DNA from: Fragum whitleyi
Taxonomy: Eukaryota > Mollusca > Bivalvia > Cardiida > Cardiidae
Direction: 5' to 3'
NCBI GenBank assembly: GCA_948146395.1
Contig: OX411545.1
Span: 17,790,026-17,854,025 of the forward strand
Length of the DNA: 64,000 nt
Below the pieces are notes generated by a model. The model worked only from the letters and a program-made list of their open reading frames with translations. It was not told the DNA's origin and did no database searches. The position numbers and the translations under genes were made by a program. This document shows, piece after piece, positions 10,801 to 20,929 of this stretch (positions are counted from its first letter, which is position 1; each line of letters opens with the position of its first letter).

Positions 10801-11523
10801 AAAAATGACGTTATTTTTTTCGTGCTCCACCATACCCCAACTAAGTACCAAAGACTTGGCGTAAGATTTGTTGTTTTGCATTTTTTTCATAAAATCTACA
10901 GATTTTATTTCTTTTGAATAGATTGATTCATGAAAATAGAAAATATCAGTCTGATATATTGGAAAGTTGCAAACTTATAAAGAAAGTTCACGTAATTTAT
11001 GATCACCCCACGTACATGTTTATAATCATCACTCAAGCTATTACACAAGAATAGGTAAATGTATCAAGCATTTTGTCAGAATTATGCCCCTTTTTCGACT
11101 TAGGCACTGAGAATAGTCGAGCGCGCTATCTAGTGACAGCTCTTGTTACTTCATAACAGTTTCAATTAGATATATTCATTCTTTCAGAAAGGGAAGGACC
11201 CAAGTCGTGTAATGACTGTACAAGTGGGATGGCAGAACTTTTCCTTCAGAGAAAACCGTTACAAGCTTGTAAAAGGGACGAGAGAAAGGCCAAATTCCGG
11301 TCCGACACAACTTAAACTTGGAATAAATTCCACATTTGAGCAAATTGAAACTGCTCTTAAGAATCATTATTTCCCAGGTAAAAGAAGCCCTATTGGACAT
11401 GAGAAAAGGTACACATTCTGTGTTGGATCGTTCAAAGGACAGGAAATAGATAAATCACTCACTCTGGGAGAGTTTGTATCCTCTAAAGAAACAAAGGCAA
11501 GAATATACCTTCTGTCAAAACCG
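7801..11523 (+). CDS. CIDE-N domain protein, 5' four exons (partial at 3' end)
   Basis: The exons are 7801-7924, 9429-9611, 10027-10097 and 11188-11523, joined by GT-AG introns of phase 1, 1 and 0. They give 238 uninterrupted codons; the last donor (GTAAGC) shows that more exons follow, and these were not found. ATG 7801 is the first codon after an in-frame TAA at 7792. Residues 15-86 form a CIDE-N domain, the homodimer/polymer module of DNA-fragmentation factors and CIDE proteins. The signs are RAFKV and KVGIMASSMGELEMK in exon 1, then FVLAEDGTEVD and MLMVLHGEEQW in exon 2. Exon 3 is charged with a KRKRK cluster (nuclear-signal-like). Exon 4 (127-238) is a separate conserved-looking domain with VQVGW, NHYFPGKRSP and KARIYLLSK; it recalls a module found ahead of HECT-type domains in some invertebrate and fish proteins, from memory only. 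It is not a typical DFF40 or DFF45 tail. Confidence 0.85.
7983..8722 (+). repeat. Molluscan-type repeat cassette in intron 1
   Basis: It begins agctcacctgtcacagagtg, has a gtccgtccatcgtcc head, ggtcaaggtcac-type body motifs, and ends aggtgagcgattcagggcc with ggccatcatggccctcttgt. It is split by a 100-bp hairpin insertion at 8228. There is no coding capacity. Confidence 0.75.
8228..8327. mobile_element. 100-bp near-perfect hairpin element with 8-bp target duplication
   Basis: The arms run cacaggtactagacacaaac inward to a centre at ttattatgtaataa, with one visible arm mismatch. The direct repeat attttaac lies on both sides (8220-8227 and 8328-8335). An 8-bp duplication is known for hAT-type insertion, but the superfamily is not proven by this alone. 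It is nested inside the intron cassette. Confidence 0.88.
8723..9428 (+). repeat. Degenerate cassette sequence, rest of intron 1
   Basis: It repeats the gtgagctttt, gcatcatcttttgtcc and aaggtcaaggtcac motifs of the preceding cassette, plus a gacgggcgggcggcatg head near 8989. No exon is seen before the acceptor at 9427-9428. Confidence 0.5.
9650..9890 (+). repeat. Short cassette fragment in intron 2
   Basis: It starts with a gatgggtgtatacttgaatc head and ends with gagcgataaagggccatcat and ggtcctctt. A partial duplicate of its body lies near 9935-10010. It sits between exons 2 and 3. Confidence 0.5.
10105..11160 (+). repeat. Intron 3 repeat with internal duplication
   Basis: The block aaagttttggtactacctca at about 10111 is repeated near 10287. 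The line tatcaagcattttg, cagaattatgccccttttt occurs near 10225 and again near 11060. An inverted-repeat element (10354-11009) has split the second unit. It ends gaatagtcgagcgcgctatc, like the cassette end near 20750. Confidence 0.6.
10354..11009. mobile_element. 656-bp inverted-repeat element in intron 3
   Basis: The left end GGGGTGATCATTAATTACGT, followed by ggactttctt, pairs with aagaaagttcacgtaattta leading to tgatcacccc at the right end. This is about 30 bp of arm with few mismatches. The flanks show acat on both sides if the ends are extended by four bases (accagggg and ccccacgt). It has no credible transposase. The insertion is recognisable because it interrupts a repeated intron unit. 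Confidence 0.8.
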
Positions 11524-11559
11524 GTAAGCTTTACTTATCTTGTTGTGTGATTTCTTTTA

Positions 11560-12838
11560 TAGCTCACCTGGTCCGAAAATGGGTCATGTCCAATGAAGGC
11601 AAAGGTCACAGTGACCTTGAAATCAGCCCAAAATGGCTATTTTGTGCTTGTTTAAACTTATAACTTTTGTTTTTGTTTTTATTAGCTCACCTGAGCTCGA
11701 ATGTGCTCATGGTGAGCTATTGTGATACCGCTGTGTCCGGCGTCCGTCGTGCGTCCGTCGTCCATCGTCCGTCCGTCAAACTCTGCCTTGTGTGCATTCT
11801 AGAGGCCACATTTTTTGTCCGAATGTACTCATTTTTGCTCAGGAAGTTTATTTCCGTCATATCTCGGACAAGTTCGAAATTGGGTCATCAAGGGTCATAA
11901 ACTAGGTCACTAGGTCAAATTTTAGAAAAACCTTGTGTGCACTCTAGAGGCCACATTTTTTGTCCAAATGTACTAATATTTGGTCAGAAACTTTGTTTTG
12001 ATGATTTCTCAGTCAAGTTCGAAAATGGGTCATCTGGGGTCAAAAACTAGGTCACTGGGTCAAATCTTAGAAAAACCTTGTGTGCACTCTAGAGTCTACA
12101 TTTTTTGTCCAAATGTACTAATATTTGGTCAGAAAGTTTGTTTTGATGATTTCTCGGACAAGTTCGAAATTGGGTGATCTGGGGTAAAAAACTAGGTCAC
12201 AGGGTCAAATCTTACAAAAACCTTGTGTGCACTTAAGAGGCCACATTTTTTGTCTAAATGTACTCAATTTTGCTCAGGAACTTTGTTTTCATCATATCTC
12301 AGATTATTTTGAAATTGGGTCATCTGGGGTCAAAAACTAGGTCACGGGGTCAAATCTTAAAAAAAACCTTGTATGTACTCTAGAGGCCATATTTTTTGTC
12401 CGAATGTACTCATTTTTGCTAAGGAAGTTTATTTCCATCATATGTCAGACAAGGTCAAAATTGGGTCATCTTGGGTCAAAAACTAGGTCACGGTATCAAA
12501 TCTTAGAACAACCTTGTGTGCACTCTAGAGGCCATATTTTTTGTCCAAATGTGTTAATATTTGGTCAGAAAATTTGTTTTGACGATTTCTCGGACAAGTT
12601 TGGAATTGGGTCATCTGGGGTCAAAAACTAGGTCACTGGGCCAAATCTTAGAAAAAGCTGGTATGCACTCTGGAGGCCACACTTTTTGTCCAAATGTACT
12701 CATTTTTATGCCCGGTGTCGAAAGATCGGGGGCATATTGTTTTACTCGTGTCTGTCCATTTGTCCATTGTCTGTCTGTCCGTCCGATGTAAAGTTGCGTT
12801 AAGCTCAGGTGAGCGCTATAGGGCATAGCCCTCTTGTT
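11560..12838 (+). repeat. Tandem cassette, seven 145-bp units
   Basis: Its head is agctcacctgagctcgaatg with gtccgtcgtgcgtccgtcgt-like runs. The marker agaggccaca (with variants) lies at 11801, 11946, 12091, 12236, 12382, 12527 and 12672, a period of 145-146 bp. Its tail is aggtgagcgctatagggcat and gccctcttgt. A short second head (cggtgtcgaaagatcggggg) lies near 12713. The ORFs of 65-77 codons inside are repeat echoes. The same 145-bp monomer appears inverted at 31299-31956. Confidence 0.88.
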
Positions 12839-13243
12839 TGAAGGTATAATATAGTCATAAGGTTTGGACCATGTATGCAGTTTTGCATATCAGTGTCAAT
12901 GTTGACTTTGGTAACCTTGACCATGACCTGCTGACCTTTTGTTTTTTTCAAAGTACATACCATGTGTGCTGTTCAATTGTCTTCCTACACTGCACAGGAC
13001 ACCTAGCACCGACTTAAGCGGTATTATATTACTTAAATTAATGATCGTGAAGACCAGAATGAATAGGTGACACAACTACATTGAATTTTAAGCAATTGTG
13101 AAACATCACCTTAAGTGACTGTCTATATAGGCTTTTCGGAGTTTTCTGGTAACGTATATCACCGGTCACAACCTTTGCCCTAAGAAGTTAACCCTAGATG
13201 GTGCTAAAATTCATTTAAACGAAATATTTTTTTCGTTTTTATA
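12839..13243. other. Spacer, no gene seen
   Basis: A gaccttgaccatgacctgct-like stretch resembles cassette body. No exon of the CIDE-N gene was recognised here. Confidence 0.4.
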
Positions 13244-13583
13244 GAGATACATCACATTTAAAGCATTTTTCTCCTCTATGTATTCTCAAATGCATCATCA
13301 AATCATAAACTTCAGTCAGACACATCACATTTAAAGCGTTTCTCTCGTGTGTGTATTCTCAAATGCCTCATCTCACCATTGCTCCAGTTAGACACATAGG
13401 AATATGAGAATACATGCAAGAGGTATTATACTTTAAATGCGGTATGTCTGACTGTTGTGGAGAGATGGATTGATGAGGCATATAATTATGAGAATACATA
13501 CAAGAAAGAAGTACCTAAATTGTGTTATGTCTGATAGGACAGATGGCCTAATGAGACCTTTAAGAATACATACTGGAGAGAAC
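13244..13583. pseudogene. Decayed C2H2 zinc-finger repeats in inverted arrangement
   Basis: On the minus strand, 13244-13390 reads MRHLRIHTREKRFKCD-like text with stops. On the plus strand, 13390-13583 reads GLMRHxxMRIHTRKK and PLRIHTGEN-like text, also broken. These match the linker and histidine part of C2H2 fingers (H-x3-H-TGEKP-F-x-C) in an 84-bp unit. Cysteine pairs are mostly lost and stops are frequent, so it is a relic and not an active factor. The two halves face each other, as expected of an inverted duplication. Confidence 0.65.
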
Positions 13584-13766
13584 AATAAACAATAAACTAA
13601 AGTCGTCAACTGCAATTTTAATATCAATATTTTCACACTACTTTATGTCGAAGAATGACCATAATAATTTTTACACTTAAGTGAAATAAGGACTCACTTT
13701 ATACAGTTTCCAAACATCTCAGGCATTGGCATTTAGCACTTGCTGCACATAGTTAGTAGTTGGGGC

Positions 13767-16700
13767 TGTTAGGGATATTTGGTTCAGATTCTTCCAAAAG
13801 CACCAAATTTGGCCTATATATCGTTCATACCATACTATTTCGATTTCCGATGGGCGCCAAGACGAACAACCACCAGGGCCGCCATTTTGACGAAATTCAA
13901 TATGGCCGCCAGTAGGGGCCATATTAGTAAAGGAAAATTAATACAGATCCGTGACCAATTTTCGGGGACCAAGGTTTGAATGTATTTTCGACATCTATAT
14001 GATATTACAACAAAAATAGCCGGTTGACGCTCGGGAAAATGTGTAAGGTGGCAAAATCCAAGATGGCCGCCATCTTCCTTGAAAATAAATGATCGGACAT
14101 TTTAGATGTTAATAGATGTGTTGGTCTTTCCACGTGCATGCAGGAAACGTGGTGAAATGATAGTTTGTATCACAATAAACTAAATTTAAGTGGACAGCTC
14201 ATCCACAAGGTGTCCAAAATCCAAGATGGCCGCCATTTTCTGGAAAATAAACAATCTGGTAATTTAGATGTTAATTAATGTATTTCTTGTTTTCTATGTG
14301 CATGTAATAATTGGTCAAATATCAAAATAAACGATATTAAGGCAAGTCAAAGTAATCAATTCTTCCCCAAAATTTCAAAAATCCAAGATGGCCGCCATTT
14401 TCATTGAAAATTTTAAATCTGCCAAATAAGAGACGTTAATAAATGCATTGTTTTCATTTCTATATGTATGTTTTAGGTGGTTTATAGAAAATACCAGATT
14501 TTATATAACAGCAAGTTTAAGTGAACAATTCATTCACAAGGTGTCCAAATCCAAGATGGTCGCATTTTCTATAAAAATGAACAATTTGGTCCTATTAGAT
14601 GGTGAAGAATATATTGTTTTAAAATGCATGTTATAGGTGGTAAATTCTAGATTATGTAATAGTAAACCAATTTTTAGAGAACAATTCTTCCACAAGGTGA
14701 CAAAATGGTACTTTTTTCATATAACATTTGGCACCAACACATAGGCGGCCCTCAGGCGTTGCCATAGTGCCCTGACACTGGTCAGCATGTCACTACAAGC
14801 CCAACGAACACATTTACTCAAGTATCCAGCACTGACCTGTCCCTATCTACACAGAGGAGTACACCAGTCTACCAGTCCATGCTTTTGAGTATTCGTTTTG
14901 TATTCACTGCATGTATAAAACTGTTTAGCGTTAGTTTTCTAGGATTTTCGATGTCCCGTTTTTATTTTATTTAACACTGACACATCACATCAAGTCCAGG
15001 GAGGCAACCTAGTCTCCATTGTCACATTCCCATCCGCCCAGGGAGGCCAATAACATGGCATGTCCCAAATAGCATATGGGGTACAATCGTTCGACACACT
15101 GGCATATATGTATTGACCAAAACATCACAAATTCTCACACAGCCATATCCACAACAGCCCAGAGAAAGTTTACCCATTCCCGAACAATTAATATTGGCCA
15201 ATAGTGGGTTGGTTGCCCAAAGATAACCCAGTTTCAAACGCTGACATGTACCTACCAGGGATGTATATCAGACATGGCTATATTACCACCGATCCATACA
15301 GGTTCAGACATCGATATCATCTTACCGACACAGGGAGGCATCGTAGTCCCCCACACAGACATATACAGTTATAAACCATATTCCGCACATCACTAGCCCA
15401 GGGGACACTCAAATCCCCCACGTGGTTATCTCCCTATAGGCTCAAGATGTGCACCCTAGTTCCAAGGAGGAACCCTAGTCCCCACACAGTCATTCTTCCA
15501 TAGGCACAGGATGACACACTTGTCTACCACAGTAGTATCCCCTTATCTCACAAGAAAGCAGTCTGGCATACCACACTCATATCTACAAGTACACGCGAAA
15601 GCACACAAGTAGTCACAATTCTATTCCCATAGACCTGGCGACACACCGCACTTTTCAACACACCCATAGCTATACTGGTGCAAGGAGGTACCGTAGTCCC
15701 ACATAATCATATCTGAATAGGCTCACCAATATCCGAACACATCATCCACACGGATATATTTTCACTGGACAAGGGAGGTGTACACACATATTCTCCCACA
15801 CAATGATGAGCTCACTAGCCAAGGTAAGCTCTGATTCCTAGTACAGGCATTTCGCCACCAGCCCAGGAAGGCACCCTATGATTTCCAACAGAGTCAGATT
15901 ACAGTAGGCACAGAAAATCAGTTCAAAATTAACTGACAAAGTAAAGGCATACTAGTCTTCTACAGTCATAGTCCACGTCATAGTACATTTTATATTATAC
16001 TGAATGGGTCTGGAATACATAGTTCGCTGGCCTTGTACAACATGTCTATTTCTGGGATAGTGATATCTCATTAGGCTGCCTAGGACATCTCAGAATTTGG
16101 TCATTGGATACTTGCTAATGTTTATGAATGGTGTGTCCAGAGAAATAAATATACGTTCCTGTGTATCTGTGTGGGGGACTAAGATGTCGATGTGGAGCAC
16201 GGCATACATGTCTGAACCTGTTTGGGTCGGTGAAAATAGCCGTGTCTGAGAAAACAACCATGGTGTGTACATGTCAATGTTTGAAACTGTGTCACTGCTG
16301 TCTTTCTAACACAGTTGGTATACGACAGTGACGAGGATTAGGGTACCCGACTCACTATTGGCCAATATTAATTGATCGGAACTGGGTAAACTCCCTGGGC
16401 TGTGTATGGGCGGATATGGTTGTGTGAAAATCTGTGAAAGTTTGGACCAATATACATGTAGATATGTCAATGTGTTGAACGATGGTGCCCTCAATTGCTT
16501 GTGGGGACATCCCAGTGTTATTGACCTCCCTGAGTGAATAGGAATGTGACAGTGGAAACTGGGTTGCCTCCCTTTGCCTGATGTTATATGTCAGTGTTGT
16601 AATATATATTATATACACAAGGGACGTCGAAAATACTAAGACCTAATGCCAAACAATTTAAAACATATAATGAATATAAAACAAATACATAAAGTATGGA

Positions 16701-17676
16701 CTGGTAGACCGGTGGACCTCTCTCTGTAGATATGGACATGTGAGTGTTGGATACTTGAGGACATCTGCGTTTGGGGCTTGTAGGGACATGCAGACCAGTG
16801 TTGGGGCACTGAGGTACAGTCTAGGGCCTGTGGAAACATTTTTGTTTGCAAATTCTGTTATGAAAAATTGTACCATTTTGGATTTTGAACAAATTATAGA
16901 AGAGTTATTCAATTAAACCTTATTTACTTTATTATTATATAATCTGGTATATACCTCCTATAACATGCATTTTAAAACAAAAAATTACAACATATTTATT
17001 AACGTCTAATATGCCAAATTGTTTATTTTTAATGGAAATGTCGGCCATCTTGGATTTGGACACCTTGTGGCTATATTGTTGACTTAAACTTGTTTTTATT
17101 TAATCTGGTGTTTTTGAAACCGCCTATAACATACACATAGAAACAAAAAACAATGCATTTATTAAAATTTCTAATATGGCAGATTGCTAATTTACAATGA
17201 AAATGGTGGCCATCTTGGATTTTTGACACCTCGGAAAAGAATTGGTTGCTTGAAATTGCTTAATATCATTTGATAGATGCTTGACTATTACATGCAAATC
17301 GAAAACAAATACTGCTTTAATTAACATCTAAAGAGCCATTTTTTTTATTTTCCAGAAAATGGCGGCCATCTTTGATTTTGGACACCTTGTGGAAGAATTG
17401 TCCGCTTAAACTTGGTTTAATATTATACAATATATCATTTTGTCACGTTTCCTGCATGCATGCAGAAAAAGGGAAACACATATGTTAACATCTATAGTGC
17501 CTAATCATGTATTTTCAATGAGAATGGCGGTCATATTGGATTTTGCAAATATGGCGGCCCCAAGCGATTCCCTTCTTGGCGCTAATTCCAAATCGAAAGA
17601 CTATTGTATGAACGACCTCTGTACCAAATTTGGTGCTTTTGGAAGAAAGTGAACCAAACCCCTCATGTAATGCCCT
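13767..17676. mobile_element. 3.9-kb foldback element with long arms of about 160-bp units
   Basis: The left arm (13767 to about 15365) and the right arm (about 16165-17676) are inverted copies with moderate divergence. Both ends carry ttccaaaagcaccaaatttg. Inside, the motif ccaagatggccgccattt recurs near 13901, 14061, 14224, 14396 and 14554, and inverted near 17043, 17208, 17364 and 17528. Further in, the gggaggcaacctagtctcca and tattggccaatagtg blocks pair across the centre. The loop (about 15366-16164) holds more gggaggcacc/tagtcccc units. All ORFs are short. Tandem-unit long arms resemble Foldback-type elements. Exact ends and target duplication are not resolved. Confidence 0.8.
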
Positions 17677-17721
17677 AACACACATAACTATAGAGCGTTA
17701 AATATATTGGATTACCAATAA

Positions 17722-18960
17722 TTAATAGTCATCTAGTTTTTCGGTCAAGGCTTGAAACAGAGAAGTGGCACTTTCAACTGTTTTTGGAACTGGCAGCTGT
17801 TGTCTCGGGATTTCACACATATATTCCAGAATCGTGATAAATTCATCTGAACATCCAAACTGAGGTTTCTTTACAGTATATATCTCTTGTAAACAATTGA
17901 TCGTCTGCATATCACAAGGGAGAGGATATGAATAATCTCGAGTTTCATATGCCTCTGGCTGGTAGTACATCACAGTCGGTATACCACTTGGTACTTCCGT
18001 GTGCCTTTGCTGTCGAATTCGATGTAAGTTCCATGTTCGCGTAAAACTGTTTAAGTCACGTTGAATTAATGGTAAGAAGCAATATCTTAAGCACTCTAAA
18101 TGCACAGGATCATCAGTCCTTAGCAAACCACGTTCGACCATATCTTTGAAAAAGTTCCTCCAAGACACTGCGAAACTATGTCTTAAATTGACCCAAAAAC
18201 GTTCAATCCTTTGATTACCTGTTGACCTCCCCGTGATAAAACTGTTCATTCCAGACATGATATCTCCATCGTCGTACCTTAATGCTGTCTGTAAATCACG
18301 TACAGTGACGTTTTCAGTCCCTGCATCAGCACGTACAACACGCGGAACGCGACCTGTACGTTTAAGGAAATTGACAAAGAAGCCAGCGATTATTCGGGGG
18401 TCATTATTCGAGTAGCATGCTTCCAACCATAAAATATATCTAGAAAATCCATCAATGGCTCCGTGAATAGCGACGCCAAAAGGTTTTAGCTTATCGTAAC
18501 CATCAATGTGTATAGCAAAGTTTGGACCTTTATTGATATAAGTTCGGCGACGTAAGCGATGTGCAGTTCTCAAAGTAACACCCACAGGATCAACAGCCTT
18601 TAAGACAAGTCTTGTTGTTTCTTGTGTAACTTTAACATTTGTTGTTGTGTTTACCATTTTCCATATTGTTTTATAACCACAGTCAGCAAAGCTTCTGGTA
18701 TATAGTGCACGTATCTCGCGTATCACATCTCGTAAAGTAGATGAAGCACCGCGTTTTTTCAGTCCTAACCTTCTGAGTATCCGCTTCATCTGACTTAAAC
18801 TGACAACGGTATTGTGCACCAATAATAAGAATCCACATATGTCCAAATGAGAATAACCTTGTCGATGATAAAACGAAATCAATGCATCTCTTTGTCCATT
18901 TTGAAGAGCTGCTTCAGTCGATTCGAATAGCGCCAATGCCAATGCCAAGAAAAGGCATAC
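17722..18960 (-). CDS. DDE integrase-like protein (integrase core domain)
   Basis: This is one open frame of at least 408 codons, by far the longest complete frame in the window. Numbering from the TTG at 18948, a helix-turn-helix-like N-terminus (about 29-70, GYSHLDICGFLL and SQMKRILRRLGL) precedes an RNase-H-fold core. Asp149 (HIDGYDK), Asp208 (RADAGTEN) and Glu249 (NQRIERFW) give the DDE triad; GAIDGFSRYILWLEA supports the fold. Such proteins are widespread in aquatic animals as transposon-derived genes. There is no in-frame ATG before residue 54, but the frame stays open to an acceptor ttttatccag at 18970-18961, so a 5' exon is likely. The stop is about 45 bp from the end of the foldback. 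Whether it is an active transposase, a relic or a domesticated gene is not decidable; the intact frame argues against long neglect. Confidence 0.85.
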   Translation of the reverse strand, partial: VCLFLALALALFESTEAALQNGQRDALISFYHRQGYSHLDICGFLLLVHNTVVSLSQMKRILRRLGLKKRGASSTLRDVIREIRALYTRSFADCGYKTIWKMVNTTTNVKVTQETTRLVLKAVDPVGVTLRTAHRLRRRTYINKGPNFAIHIDGYDKLKPFGVAIHGAIDGFSRYILWLEACYSNNDPRIIAGFFVNFLKRTGRVPRVVRADAGTENVTVRDLQTALRYDDGDIMSGMNSFITGRSTGNQRIERFWVNLRHSFAVSWRNFFKDMVERGLLRTDDPVHLECLRYCFLPLIQRDLNSFTRTWNLHRIRQQRHTEVPSGIPTVMYYQPEAYETRDYSYPLPCDMQTINCLQEIYTVKKPQFGCSDEFITILEYMCEIPRQQLPVPKTVESATSLFQALTEKLDDY

Positions 18961-19062
18961 CTGGATAAAACAGAAGACACATTAATTTAAGGGATAAATA
19001 TAATATCACATCAAAATGCCTGAACGTTCAGTAAAACATTAACCATTTTGGAAGCAATTTAA

Positions 19063-19599
19063 AGGTGGGGGCCCTTATATAGGCCTCAAAACTTAATTTT
19101 GAGGAAACAAATATTATGTAATTTCATTACTATTCCGCCACTTAAAAACATTATAAGTGATTTTTATACATATAATGACATTTTTACAATTCAAAAATGA
19201 ACAGTGAATCGAGTTAGTGTTCACATTCCTTCATTTTGTGGCGTTAGCGATACTAGTGAAAAACGACAGTAAAATGTCAAAATTTGTTTCTCTTTGTGTA
19301 TATTCATACAAATTTTCTTTGTGAGACGTCCGCGTTAAGATAATACATCAATAAATACATTAGAGTTGATAAAACAATGGGAATTTTGTTTTCTGTAATA
19401 TCTCATATGTAGCGATGACGGCGGGTGTGAGTTCGAATCCCACCCACGGCGAATATATTTTTTTTTTTATTCTTTTTTCGTATTTTAATGTTTTTTTTAT
19501 GGACGAATGATTAAGTTTTGTATATAAAGTGTGAATATTGATCGAAAAATGAAATATTTCAGATTTTCAAAATTTTGACCTATATAAGGGCCCCCACCT
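19063..19599. mobile_element. TTAA-flanked 537-bp inverted-repeat element
   Basis: Perfect 21-bp ends begin AGGTGGGGGCCCTTATATAG at 19063, with the inverse ending at 19599. Weaker pairing continues inward (caaaacttaattttgagg with tcaaaattttg). TTAA lies directly outside both ends (19059-19062 and 19600-19603). A TTAA duplication is the hallmark of piggyBac-type transposition, so it is probably a non-autonomous piggyBac-like element. It contains a Pol III B-box-like stretch near 19429. Confidence 0.8.
19415..19452 (+). other. tRNA T-arm/B-box-like fragment
   Basis: The core gagttcgaatcc lies within gggtgtgagttcgaatccca, which folds as a tRNA T-arm. No A-box or acceptor pairing is found upstream, so it is not a tRNA gene. 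It could be a relic SINE head carried by the TTAA element. Confidence 0.45.
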
Positions 19600-19817
19600 T
19601 TAAGATTAAGGCAACGCCCCTTGTGTCCCATGTCTTATTGTTACATTCCAGTGGTGGTCTAATCTGTCAGAACTGTATAATAGGAGTCGACTGTCTGTGC
19701 ACTGACAAGTGACAACCCTTCTGGCCATATAATTTTGATTAAGTAAAAGCTTTTTCTTAATAAAAATCTTTTCTATAAACTTAAATGTAGAGGATGATAA
19801 TGCAACACGAAATATCA

Positions 19818-20767
19818 ACAAGAGCGGTCAGAAGAACCGCGTGCTCCACTATTCTCGGTGCTGGATACTAAACTTATTCTAAGTCGAAAAGGGCATAATT
19901 TGGTCAAAATGCTGGATAGAGTATCCTCCTCTTGTCTATATGCTTGGGTCATGACGCTAACCAATAATACAAAGTATCAAAGCAATAGGTTGATTGACTT
20001 TCAATATAGTGGAGTGTGTATAAAAACTTTAACCTTTTTTCTCTCAATATTCTAAATTAAAAAGGGGGCATAATTTGGTCGAAATGCTGGATAGAGTACC
20101 CTCCTCTTGTTTACAGAACGGGGTGATTATGCTAAACAAGTATGCAACGTATCAAAGCAAAAAACTTTTTCAAAAAACTTTAACATTTTTATTTCTCAAT
20201 ATTCCAAGTTGAAAAGGGGGCATCATTTGGTCAAAATGCTGGATAGAGTACCCTCCTTTTGTTTACAGGCTGGGGTCATGATGCTAAACAAGTATGCAAA
20301 GTATCAAATTAATAGGTTGATGGACTAACAGTTTATTGAAGTGTGTAAAAAAACTTTAACATTTTTATTTCTCAATATTCTATGTCGAAAAGGGGGCATA
20401 ATTTGGTCAAAATGCTGGATAGAGTACCCTCCTCTTGTTTACAGGCTGGGGTCATGATGCTAAACAAGAATGCAAAGTATCAAAGCAAACGGTTGATGGA
20501 CTTTCAGTATATTGGAGTATGTAAAAAACATTTTTTCTCAATATTCTAAGTCGAAAAGGGGGCATAATTTGGTCAAAATGCTGGATAGAGTACCCTCCTC
20601 TTGTTTACAGGCTGGGGTCATGATGCTAAACAAGTATGCAAAGTATCAAAGCAATATGTTGATGGAGTTTGAGTATAGAAACACTTTAACATTTGCAACG
20701 CTGACGCCAACGCCGACGCCAAAGTGAGTAAAATAGCTTTAACTATTCCTCGAATAGTCGAGCTAAC
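19818..20767 (+). repeat. Tandem cassette, five units of about 150-176 bp
   Basis: The marker gctggataga recurs at 19911, 20086, 20238, 20414 and 20580, each after gggggcataatttggtc. The head is aacaagagcggtcagaagaa. The tail is cgccgacgccaaagtgag and cctcgaatagtcgagctaac. ORFs here (65-73 codons) read the monomer itself (KMLDRVPS...) and are not genes. Confidence 0.85.
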
Positions 20768-20929
20768 AAATGCAATACATTTGGAATGAAGATATATAGA
20801 TTAATAAAGAATTTTGTTACCTGTATACGCTGCATATCTTCAGTTTTGCCAGACGGTAAGTATCCTACTGTGGTACGAAACAGTATACACAGCAGCTTTT
20901 TGTCGTCGTAGGTTATGACGCAAAGCTGA

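Noticed and set aside
11667..12791. Chain of 65-77-codon plus-strand ORFs (VRKFVL, SSKLGHLGSK) as a repeat protein
   Set aside because: They read the 145-bp monomer, shift frame between units, and contain stops.
19858..20727. ORFs with KMLDRVPS as a protein family
   Set aside because: They are products of the 150-176-bp tandem repeat, in changing frames.
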